From assembly GCA_034406715.1 (NCBI GenBank), contig CP137864.1, positions 2,046,001 through 2,110,000 on the forward strand: a DNA stretch of 64,000 bases. Reading direction: 5' to 3'. Within the stretch, counting starts at the first letter, position 1; every line of letters begins with the position of its first letter. A program made the translations under genes and the position numbers. Shown here piece after piece: positions 11,236 to 21,046 of this stretch. The DNA comes from Rhodotorula mucilaginosa. Taxonomy: Eukaryota > Basidiomycota > Microbotryomycetes > Sporidiobolales > Sporidiobolaceae. The notes beneath the pieces are model-generated. The model saw nothing but the letters and a program-made list of their open reading frames with translations. It did no database searches and was not told where the DNA came from.

Positions 11236-14200
11236 CTAGGCGATGTGGCGAACTTTGCTGCGACCTCGTGGACTAGACTGGACCGGGCCCGACCCCAGCA
11301 AGCTCTCCTCCGCTTCGACCTGCACCTCCTGACGCCACCGCGAGCCCGTCATGGACGAGAGTCCGGCAAACCCTTTCGCAGTCGTAGTCGAAGCGCGCCT
11401 CTCGAGCCACTGTAAATAGACGAGGTACCGCTCCTTCTCTAGGAGGCCGAGGTACAACCCGCGGTCGTCGACGACGACGACGAACCGAACTCCGAGTTTG
11501 ACAAACATCTGCAGCGGCGACACGCGCGAAGCGGTGGGGGTTTGTCAATCAGCGACGCTAGGGAAAGCCATTTTGCACCACTCGCGAGACTCACCTCGTG
11601 GACGAGCTCCATCGGCGACCGAGCGCGGATCGCCAACGGAGCTTGATCCGTCAACCAACTCAAGTCAAACGAGTCGCCCCCCGCCGCGACTTCGGGCGTC
11701 GCGAACCCGCTCATCGGCACGGACGAAGAAGTGCGCACTCCGCCGAGACCTTTCCGCGCCGCTTGTGCGGTTCGGAACGAGCACGGCGTGTCGCCCGGCA
11801 ACCCTTGCGCCATCGCGAGTCCGAGTCCGTACTCGAGTTCCTTGGAAGCGATATAGGCAAACGCGCGATCGCCACTGTGACCTTCGTCATCTTCAGAATG
11901 GATCACGCCGCAGATGGGGAACCCGCCCGCTGCGCCCGACGCGTACAGCTCGGTCAGTTTCGCGTGCAAGGACGCGAGCGTGTTTTCCTCGTCGAGCGAG
12001 ATGCGAGGAGCGTCGGCATCGAGAATGTCGATCGGAGAGGCGTCGTGTAGGTATTCGGCTTTGGCGTCGAGGTAGGGCAAGTCGGCGACTTCGATCACGA
12101 GGTCGTCTGGTGGTGGCATGTTGCGCGCTTAAGGTCAATACCCTCGAGTCCCTGTCGCACACGAACAGCGACTTACAGATCGACCTTCGCTCAATGGCGT
12201 CAGCGACTGTCTTGGCCAGCAAGACGGCGAGCATAGTCGGGAGGGACCACGTCAGGGTGCCTGCAAGATACAAAACGCGAGAATTGTAGCGATGAGCCAG
12301 CCGACTCCTAGCCCAGCGTCACAGAACCCTGACGCACCTGTCAGCTCAAAGCAGATGACCGCGAGCGAGACTGTCGTCCTCGTCACGCCCGCAAGCGCCG
12401 CCGCCGCTCCGACGATGCTCCAAACGCCCGGGATCACGCACGCTTGTCCGAACGGGAGCGGTCCATCTTCGCCTCCCGCGACGCGGCACGCTTCAAAGAT
12501 AAAGCTCGAAGGGTACTGGGCGTGGAGCCACTCGACGACGAGACCGGCACTGCGACCGGCGAGAGCGCCGACTGCCAGGGTCGGGATAAAGATGCCAGCT
12601 GGGAGTTTGATCCTGATTTTGCCGAGTTCGGGTGTCAGCAGGTTCCAGAAGTAGACTTTGAGAAGCGCCCGCTTGGACTTACCCGAACGTGATGGTCGTC
12701 AGGGCTGCCTTGAGAGCGAGCGTGAGCAGGAGTGACCCAACGAGCGGGAACACTTGCGCCGGCTGGGTGACGCACAACCCGGAGAGGCGATTGTCCTTGT
12801 AGCATTCGGAGAAGAGTTCCGAGATGAGCTCGGTTCCGCCCATCTTGGACCACGGGTTGTAGAACGAGATGGCGGTGGTCAGGAACGTGACGAGCGCGAC
12901 TTCGAGGATCGGGTGCGCCTTGAGCGAGGTCCCGTTCCGGACATATTTGGTCCAGGCGACGTTGGCCTTGCAGAACAAGGCGCCGTAAACGCCTCCAAAG
13001 ACGGCGAGGGCGACAAACCCGAGCAACTCGAACGAGTGCCAGTCGCGGTCGTACGTGATCGCAAACAGGACAATCTTGCCCGACCCGAACGGGTTCAACA
13101 CTTTGAGCGTCAGGGCGGCGATCATGGCGCACCAGAACGAACGGAGCATCGTCCTCGGCGGGAAGTAGTACGACACTTCCTCGAGCGAGAAGAGGACGCC
13201 GCCGACGGGCGCTCCGAACGAGACGGCGACGCCGGCGGCGCACGCGGCCGACAAGATCTCGCGCCGCTTGCCCTCGTTGCGGTCGTACTTGCGAAAGAAG
13301 CGAGAGAGGATGTTGCCGACGCAGGACGCGATGTGGACGAACGGACCTTCTTTGCCGAGTGAGAGGCCGGACGCGACCGAGAGGGCGAGCCCGACCGCTT
13401 TAACGGCGAGCGTCCACGAGCCGAGGTACCCGCGGATGACGAATCCGGAGAGGATCGTCTTGATCTCGGGGATGCCCGACCCGGCGGCGTAGTACAGGGT
13501 CTTTCTCGCGCGCGGCTTCTTGAGCGGAGACGACGACGACGGCGGCGCCGGCGCCGCAGCGTCCGGATCGGACTCTGGATCACGAGTCGCGGGAGCCTCG
13601 CTCGCCGCGGTCGAGTCCGTTGCGCCATAGTCAGTCTTGGGCGTCTCGGCCGCCGCAAAGTACGCAGCCGCATGGGACGAATCCTTGGACGAGTAGACCG
13701 AGGTGGAAGCGGTAAAGTAGATGGTCAGGGTCGACGCGAGCGTCGCCATCCCCAACGCCAGGACCGCGTAGACAGCATACGCGGCCAAGTCCCGATCGAA
13801 CCCGTACTTGTCGCGCCCGACCTGTCCCCACGTTCGCCACGCCGGGCAACTTGTCGACTCTCCTGCCCCTCCTCCCGGGTGATCGCTGCTGCAGCAGAAC
13901 CGGTGGGCGTGGCGCCAATCGCGCGTGCAGTACCCCTCTTTGAGATCAAAGAGCCACATCTCGCTGCGGATGATGGCAAAGGCGATGCACGCGGTGAGGA
14001 AGCCGATGAGGGTGACGAGGACCCAGCCCTGGGCGCCGTCCCAGAGGTTGATCAAGTAGCCGCGGAGGCCGTGGGTGCGCTTGAGTTGCCGGACGCGGCG
14101 GAGCCGGATCGAGTGCTTGACGGCGTCGTGCAGCCAGTCGACCGTGGTAAAGTTGTCTGTGCGCGTGTTGACGCCAAGACAAGGAAGCGATTCATGTGAG

Positions 14201-14740
14201 TGTCTGGATGCTGCTGCGGCGAGAAAGGGACTGGGGGGACTGACCGTACCAGCTCCGTACCCCGTTGCCGCCTTCTCCCTCGAGCTCGGCTAGGAACTCG
14301 CCGTCGTATCCTCTTGACGCTCCTCGACTCTTGAAGTCATTCCCAGCGATACCTGCGCCGAGGATCGAGCTCCTCGCCCTCGAGAGTGCGCGCCCGGCGA
14401 GAGGCCTTGTCGGCGAGAGGAAATCGTGTTGCTGAAAGTAGCCGTCGTCGGGAACGTGCCCCGGGTGCGGCGAGTGCGAGTGCGAGTGCGAGTCCGACGA
14501 CGGGAGTGGAGTGTCATTGTGTTGGAACAGCAAGGTTGAGAAGCGGTGACTCTGGCGTTTGAGGTCGTCTGGCCCCAGGCTGGGCATTGATCTGAGCAAC
14601 GGTGTCCGCTCATGGGCCGGTGCAGAGCGCGGTCCTGCCTCGTCTCGGCTGAGTCGGGAGGTTCGAGGCGAAGTGGGGAGCACGAGCGGGGCGAGCTTGG
14701 GAGGACGCCGTGGCTGCGGCGAGGCCGAGTGCGACGGCAT
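11236..14740 (-). CDS. GEF1: CLC-family chloride/proton exchanger (GEF1/CLC-3-5 type) with CBS domains
   Basis: Intracellular anion/proton antiporter for endosomes, Golgi or vacuole. The long Ser/Pro/His-rich cytosolic N-terminus (from ATG 14740, with a run of Ser-His pairs) precedes the membrane domain. CLC signatures are in order: GSGIPE, GKEGPFVHI with the gating glutamate, GVLFSLEEVSYYFP with the internal proton glutamate of exchangers, then the C-terminal helices with LPAGIFIPTLAVGALAGR and GVTRTTVSLAVICFELTGA. Two CBS-like regions follow, with DLVIEVADLPYLDAKAEYLHD and a last block FVKLGVRFVVVVDDRGLYLGLL. Stop TAG at 11236-11238. About eight exons. The exchanger-type glutamate argues against a pure channel. 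Divergent with ERD2 (229 bp). Confidence 0.95.
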
Positions 14741-14969
14741 CGAGCAGTCCTCCTGTTCCGTGCAGAGCCTTAAAACAGCACGCCTTGGGCAGGGAGGAGA
14801 AGAGAGGCGACGTCGAGACGCTTTTCTCTCTCACCGCCTCCAGACCCACGTGCACGCGACTCTTTGACTAGACTCCAGGAGAGCGCCAGCTATTCGCCCG
14901 TTCTATCTGCGGTCAGCACCACCTCGCCAAACCCGCTTCTCCCGTACTCCGCCCGCTGCTGCCGCCGGG

Positions 14970-15937
14970 ATGAACATCTTTCGGCTGCTCGGCGACCTGT
15001 CGCACCTCGCGTCCATCTTTATCCTGATCCACAAGATCACGACCTCGAGATCCGCGCGAGGCATCTCGTTCAAGTCCCAACTCGTCTACCTCGTCGTCTT
15101 CCTCACCCGGCACGTCCTCCGCCCTCGCCTCCCTCCTCCGTCCCAAACCTGACTGACCCGTCGCGTCGACAGGTATCTCGACTTGCTGACCGGACCATGG
15201 ATCTCGCTCTACAACACCGTCATGAAGATCTTTTTCATCTCGTCCTCCGCCTACCTCCTCTACCTCATCAAGTCAAAGTACCGGTCAGTCTCGACGTGTG
15301 TTCCGGCACTCTCTCAAGGACTGACCCCTGCCGCCCGCCCGTGTACCAGACCATCACAAGACCCGGCGATTGACACGTTCCGCCTCGAGTACATCATCGG
15401 CCCTTGCGCCGTCCTCGGCCTCATCTTCAACTACAAATTGTCCGTCACTTCCTCTCTCTCGAACGCTCTCTCACAGAGCTAACAAGATTACACACTCTTG
15501 GTCTTGACAACAGCTCGGTGACCGAGATCCTGTGGTCCTTTTCCATCTTTCTCGAATCGGTCGCCATCCTCCCGCAACTCTTCATGCTCAGCCGCACCGG
15601 CGAAGCCGAAACCATCACCACCCACTACCTCTTTGCCCTCGGAGCCTACCGCGCTCTCTACATCCCCAACTGGGTCTACCGGTCAGTTCCAACCGTCGCT
15701 TCCGCTTTCCTACATCGCAGCGGTGGAAGACGGCGCCCCGCTGCCGGGTTGGGATGGTGACAAGCGTCTGCTGACCTCGGAGGACTACACCTGACCCACC
15801 GCAGGTACTTCACCGAGGACAAGATCGACCTGATCGCCGTCATTGCCGGGATCGTCCAGACTGCCCTCTACAGCGACTTTTTCTACATCTACTACACCAA
15901 AGTCCTCCAGGGGCAAAAATTCGAACTCCCGGCGTGA
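14970..15937 (+). CDS. ERD2: ER lumen protein-retaining receptor (HDEL/KDEL receptor)
   Basis: Seven-membrane-segment Golgi receptor that returns HDEL/KDEL-tagged ER proteins in COPI vesicles. ATG 14970 starts [20 protein letters not shown]; conserved [53 protein letters not shown] and [12 protein letters not shown] all follow. Five exons: 14970-15109, 15173-15283, 15350-about 15437, about 15513-15680 and about 15806-15937. The reading frame across the first junction (Arg codon CG|G then TAT) requires a GC-AG intron, since the only GT nearby gives a frameshift. About 210 residues, normal for the family. The C-terminus keeps a Lys-containing tail ([15 protein letters not shown]). Confidence 0.97.
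15110..15172 (+). other. GC-AG intron in ERD2
   Basis: The donor is ACCCG|GCACGT and the acceptor GTCGACAG|GTATC; a CTGAC branch-point-like motif lies near 15150. Length is 63 nt. The only AG in the right place fixes the acceptor, and the conserved RYLDL fixes the frame, so GC is the donor. Confidence 0.85.
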
Positions 15938-16293
15938 TTTCCGCCCCCCAGCCCTCGTGTTCTCTTGCTCGCCCGCGAGGGCACACGACACAGGGAGACA
16001 GCGAGGCAAGGGAGTCGAGCTCGCTCTCTCCTCTCGTGTCGTGCAGGAGAAGCATGGGAACGACCAGATCCCGAAGAAAGGGTGTTCGCAGGTCAGCGCA
16101 CCCTGCAACTTTTTGTTAACAGCAGATATACCCCACACTTTGACCTTGGCTTGGGAAGAGAGAGCCTAACCGGAGAGACGTCCCAAAGCCAAGCCTTCCA
16201 TTCGCGTCTCGCACAATCAAGTGTGCTTTCGAACAGGTGGGAATTTGTTCTCGCGTACATACATACCGCCCCACTATCTACACTACTCAAGTC
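15938..16293. other. Intergenic, convergent 3' ends of ERD2 and the DsbA-like gene
   Basis: 3' UTR-like sequence, no coding homology. It contains a near-palindromic CTCGCCCGCGAGGG near 15966-15980. Confidence 0.5.
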
Positions 16294-17241
16294 TTACGCC
16301 TCCAACTCGCCCTTGGCGATCTTCTTGAACACCTCCAAGAACGTCTCGGTCTCTTGCGCGCCACTGATGGCCAACTTGTCATTGATGATGGTGAACGGGA
16401 CGCCCGAGATCCCCCGCATCTGCGCCTTTTGAATCCCCGCCGCGACGACATCCTTCAACTCGTCCGAGGCGAGGAACTCTTTCGCTTCGGAGGCGGACAT
16501 GATCCCGGCGGATTCGGCGTCGCGCGCGAGGAGCTCGTGCGCACCGGGGTCGCCTTCTTCTTCAAAGTAAGTCTTGAACAGCCTGTAGCCGGCGATTCGT
16601 GTTCCGATTCAGGAGAGCCGACAAGTGAGTCGAGGTGCAGACAGGGAGCAGCTCCAGGTAGGTTTGAAGGACGTACCGCTCGACGAGTCTGAGTTGACCC
16701 TCTTCGCCTTTGAGTTCCCTCGCCTTTTCGATCAGGCGGTGCGAGTCTGCGCGCGGCGAGGGAGGGATGTACAGCCCGTCAGTCCAGCCGCAAAGATCAC
16801 CATGGAAGTATGCGGGGAGGGAGGGGTGTAAGAGCGCACCTGTGGTTTGCGAGACGACGCCTCCGTACGAGAACTTGATGGGCGGATTACACTCCAATCC
16901 GCGCTGGACCATCTGCTCCTCCATCTTCTGCACGCGTTCGGCCCCGCCGAACCGCCTCCGGTACCGTTCACGCTTGTTCTCCCCCGGCGAGGCGGGCAGC
17001 GTCGGGTCGAGGAGGAACGGCGCGAACCGGATGTGAAAGTCGAGGGGGAGGTGTTCTTCTTCCTTGGCCAGCCGGATCGCTTCCTCGATGCGGCGCTTGC
17101 CGATGAAGCAGAACGGGCAAATCGAGTCTGCATAGTGTCGGTGCTACATAGTCAGTGAGGCGTAAGGAGGAGGGAGCGGGGACGGTCGGCCTTCTCACCC
17201 GAAGTGATCTCGAGGTCGACGCGCTTGTTGTTGCTCGCCAT
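16294..17241 (-). CDS. DsbA/FrnE-like thioredoxin-fold oxidoreductase
   Basis: Member of the DSBA-like thioredoxin family (FrnE type), usually cytosolic and of uncertain substrate. ATG 17241 starts MASNNKRVDLEITS; the first intron splits the active-site region, giving SDSICPFCFIGKRRI with a CPFC dithiol motif. Then come LDFHIRFAPFLLDPTLP and, near the C-terminus, GISGVPFTIINDKLAISGAQ with the family's cis-proline loop (VPF). About five exons. Stop TAA at 16294-16296. About 225-240 residues, usual for the family. A role in redox or stress response is inference from relatives. Confidence 0.88.
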
Positions 17242-17874
17242 GGTGGTCGTGAAGGTCCTGAGTGAAATACGTAGATTTGTAGCTCGGTTGCGCCAGCTGT
17301 TTGCGAGCATGCGCCAGCGGCGAGGTGTGTGGCTGTTCTCAAGGGAGTTCCCTCTTCAAGATGATGACACAGCAGCGGCAGCGCGGCCGTCGGCGTCGTC
17401 TCCGCTCCGCGCTCGCCTTCGGATTTCGGACTTGAGCGCCGCCGGCCCGTGTCCGAAAAGGAAGCCACAATTGGAGACCCTCTTGACGACATATTGCAGC
17501 ACTGGATGCAATGCGAACTGCATGCATTGCCCACTCGTATACAGCTGGGAACCAGGCTGGACCTGTCCGGGCGGTCTCGAGACCGCACCGAAAGATGTCG
17601 AGAATCAGTGCGTATCGAGCTTACGTTCAAGTTGCCACTACGGCCAGCAGCGAGCAAATCCCCGTATAGCACGTGGTTCAAACTTCTTGTATTTCTTGAT
17701 CGTCAAAAGGGAGACATCTAGCGTGGTATTCGGTGACTGGTCGAGGGGAATAATAGGGAGGCACTGGTTACATTGAGGGGTTTTGCATTCACGCCGCGCC
17801 GGCATTCGGTCGACGTGATGCGGCAGGGTAGTATATGTGACAGAGAGGAAAGTGACGCAGGCGACGTCCATTGC
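17242..17874. other. Intergenic between homeodomain gene 3' end and DsbA-like gene start
   Basis: About 630 bp, promoter of the DsbA-like gene plus 3' flank of the homeodomain gene. GC drops locally near 17690-17760. No supported coding frame. Confidence 0.5.
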
Positions 17875-19318
17875 TCAGGAGTTGTCCACGAGGACGGCGG
17901 CGGCGGCCAAGATGCCGAGTCCAGCGGATCCATAATTCGGCTTTGCCGCGAGCGTTGAGACCGTCGACCCGGAATCGTTTCCCGTTCCGACGCTGAGAGT
18001 GAGGGAGGTGCGCCGGCTACCCGGGATCGATCCTCCGTACGCCGACTCGATGTCGACTGTTGACGGGCTTCGCGACACGATTGTGGCGAGGCGGCGGTCA
18101 TCGAAAGTGGCGAGTCGTCTTCCGAGAGACGGACGGGTAACAACGCTACTGCGCGGTGACGACGAAGGTCGGCTACCGTCCAAAAGCGACCGCTTCAGGA
18201 GGACCGCCTCTCCGCGCTCGATATCGGCAGGGTCCGGATTCAGCAAGTTGCGCAACGACGGAAGCCGGTGCGAGGACGCCCGCGGCTCGCTCGTCGGACT
18301 CGAAGGGGTCGATCGCACGCTTTGAGGTGCGGTATCATCGTCGTTGGTCCGGCGAGAGGGCGACAGAGACGGCGGGGACCGGGGGCGGAGACCTGGCGGG
18401 ATCAGCGAAGGGAGCGGAACCACGGCGCCGACGAGACCGGATGCGCGAGATGAATGTGATTTGTGGTCGACGAACCAGTCGACCGGGGTCGTCGCTCTGG
18501 GCGAGTCGAGTGCCAGCCGGAAAAAGGCGCTTGTCGGCGAAGGGAGGTTCAGTGGCGTTGTCGGTTCGTCGATGGAAAAATAACTCGAAGCCGAACGCGC
18601 TCCAGGCGAGACGAGGGACGGGATCGACTCCCGTACAGAAAGACTGTCGGAGCCACTCGAGTACGACTCGGTCGGCGAAACGAGCGCCTCCGGCTGCTCC
18701 CGCCAGTAATTGGACCACTCCTCGGTTGTCGCGGGCGGGCAACGTGGTGACGGAGCCCGACCAGCGAGTCCGTCGCTCGCAGCGTGATCGACACGCGGCT
18801 CTGGCCGCCATCGACTCTGAGAGGAGAGAGCCGGGTGGGACGAAGTGCTGACGTCGTTGTGAGGAGTCGGCGACCTGGAAGCTGCGGAATTGGCGGCGGA
18901 ACCCCTCTGGCGCTCTCGCAGCACTTTGGCTCGCCGGTTCTGGAACCAGACCTGCAAAAGACCGAGCGGTCAGTAGTCAAACTCTCTCGGCCTTGACCGC
19001 CTGTTCGAGGGGATGCGCACCTGAACTTCTCGGAGAGTCATGTCGCATCGCTGCCCCCACAACGGATTAGCGCGAGTCTTCAGAACGCTGAACAAGTCAT
19101 GAGAGATCACATACAGAGGCGAGGTCCTCTCGAGTCTCGTAGCTCGGCGAGTCGGACTGGACGAAACTCGCGACGAGGATGTCGAGCTGCGACGTCGTCG
19201 TTCTTTTTCGTTTACTGCGCCGGTCCCGTGAGCCGTCGCCCGAGGCTGCTGCAATGATCTGCTGGGTCGAGTCGACGAAAACACAGCGTCGCTTGTGTAT
19301 GGGAAGCTTGAGCGACAT
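17875..19318 (-). CDS. Homeodomain transcription factor
   Basis: A 60-residue homeodomain of typical (non-TALE) spacing is assembled from three exons: KRKRTTTSQLDILVASFVQ, then REDLAS | RCDMTLREVQ | VWFQNRRAK. Key positions are conserved: Leu16, Phe20, Trp48, Phe49, Asn51, Arg53. Choosing the acceptor GGGGGCAG before CGATGC at about 19059 gives exact canonical length; the alternative acceptor would insert extra residues. The C-terminal ~330 residues are Ser/Pro-rich and disordered, usual for fungal homeodomain regulators. The start is uncertain: ATG 19318 (MSLKLPIHKRR) is preferred, and an in-frame ATG lies at 19546. No second homeodomain gene or pheromone gene is nearby, so it is not an HD1/HD2 mating locus. 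Target genes unknown. Confidence 0.85.
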
Positions 19319-21046
19319 CGTCGACGCCGAATGGGTCACACCGCCACTGCCGTCCCCGGCGACATTGGCTCGCAGACTCCAGTCGGTTCCCTCTCCAGCC
19401 GGAGAACACCGGGCAGGGAGCGTCTGAAAACAGGTCCGAACTGTGAGGATCTGGCGCGTCAGGGTTGGCGCAGGCAACTCGTTCCAACGTACCCGAATGA
19501 CTCGCCGCGGCGAAAAGCTCCCGCCGTCGTGCAGAGTCCCCCCCATCGGAGCAGGAGGTCGTGCGGCAGATAGCGTCGGGAATGCGGAGACCGACACACG
19601 AAGAGAACCGTAGTAGCGAAAGCGCGGCTGCTACGATTCGATACGGTCTGCTCGAGGAAAGACCGGTCAAGTCAGCGCCACCGAAATCGGGCTGAACCGC
19701 GTAGCCGCAAGTCACGTACTCGTAGTCGGCGGTCTTGGGAGAGAGACGAGCTGCGGACCGACAAACGAGTCGAGCAGGACGAGAGTCGCGGCGAGTCCGA
19801 AGATCTCGTCTACGATTTCTTATACCAAAGAGGCTGTCCTCCGGGACTCCGGTGAAGGTGCTCCTGGAGGTTCGGAGAGACGCTCTGCAGCAGCTGGATG
19901 GGCGTAGGTTTGCTGGAAGCGTGCTTGTATGTATGTACAGTCAGCAGAGGTGCCTGTGAGGCTCCTGATGGCATCCCTGGCCTGCCTCGTCCTTGGATGA
20001 GCATGCCGCAGCGGGCGCCGACCAACGCCGAGAGTGATCGACCGCATAAAGTAGATCTGGCCACGCGATTCCGGGACTGAGCTTCCGAATGTATATATGG
20101 GAAGATTGATCGACAGCAAGAAGGAAACTCTCTGGCTACCGAGAAGGGTTCCGGTCACTGATCGTGCTTGTCAGCCGGCAAGCTTAAGACGCGACGGCCG
20201 CCCGGAGATGCGGTTGCTCATGTGTGAGAGGCGCCGCTACACTTCACACACGCAACACGCGCCTACCCAACTCTGTGCGCACAGGCCATCCATCTTGGTC
20301 CTCTGGTGGCCGAGCTTCTGCCGCTTCTGCAAGGTAAGCAAAGAAACGTGACGCAGAGTTTCGGGGCTTCAAGCTGCAGGTGAGCGGAGCGACGTGTCTC
20401 GTGTCGGGCGATCAGACATGTACAGATGAGGCGATGAGAGCCACGCGATTGACCGCCGCGTGTGCGTGCCCGCCGAGCAGTGCCCTCGTCCCGCCGAAAT
20501 TTCCAGCAAGGGACTTATGACAACAGTACACTGACGGCTTTGACTGCAAACGGTAGATGCGACTCTGCAAAAAGACTTCAGGCAGATCGATACGTGGCTC
20601 TGTCGATTCCTCCGTGTGGCCGGTTCCCGACCAGTTCCAACCGCCGTCGTGAAAGCAAGTCGATGGTTGTACTGGCTTGCCCGGCGCCTCGACTAGAGTC
20701 GCAAGATCTGTCATCGCGAAAGCTCAAACCATGCTGTTCCGACTCATCCGGACCTTTGGGATACGGTTAGATTGATGCTGGCTTTGAGCTCGTCTTTCAT
20801 TCAGATGATTGAGCAAGTCGCGGCTGGCAGGAAGTCCGAGGTCGACGCGCTGACAGGGTCCCCGACTCTCCGTATGTACAGTACATCCGCAGCATCAACG
20901 AAAGACGCTGACTAAGACCTCGGCGAGGATGATCGCTCCACCTGCAGTCTGGATTCGTCTCGGCGGCCGCGGATCAGCTGCGAGGGGCGATTCACCTGTC
21001 TCACCGAGTCGGCAGAAATCTTGTGCGCGGCAAATATGCATGCGTT
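19319..21046. other. Long intergenic region between homeodomain gene and SNF5
   Basis: About 1.7 kb without a convincing gene. It likely contains the homeodomain gene promoter and 5' UTR. A plus-strand piece at 20722-20935 has two short exon-like segments with a phrase (MIEQVAAGRKSEVDALTG) that vaguely resembles the C-terminal region of ketopantoate reductases; it is isolated and not called as a gene. A purine/pyrimidine-mixed section near 20220-20420 shows nothing recognisable. Confidence 0.5.

Noticed and set aside
12754-13362. Plus-strand frame opposite the CLC gene
   Set aside because: Antisense shadow; the minus strand has clear CLC motifs at the same place.
14460-14500. Repeated GCGAGT units looking like a microsatellite or array
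   Set aside because: They code alternating Ser-His in the CLC N-terminus and are too few to be an array; not a CRISPR.
17875-19546. Mating-type HD1/HD2 locus
   Set aside because: Only one homeodomain gene, no divergent partner, and neighbours are not those of basidiomycete HD loci.
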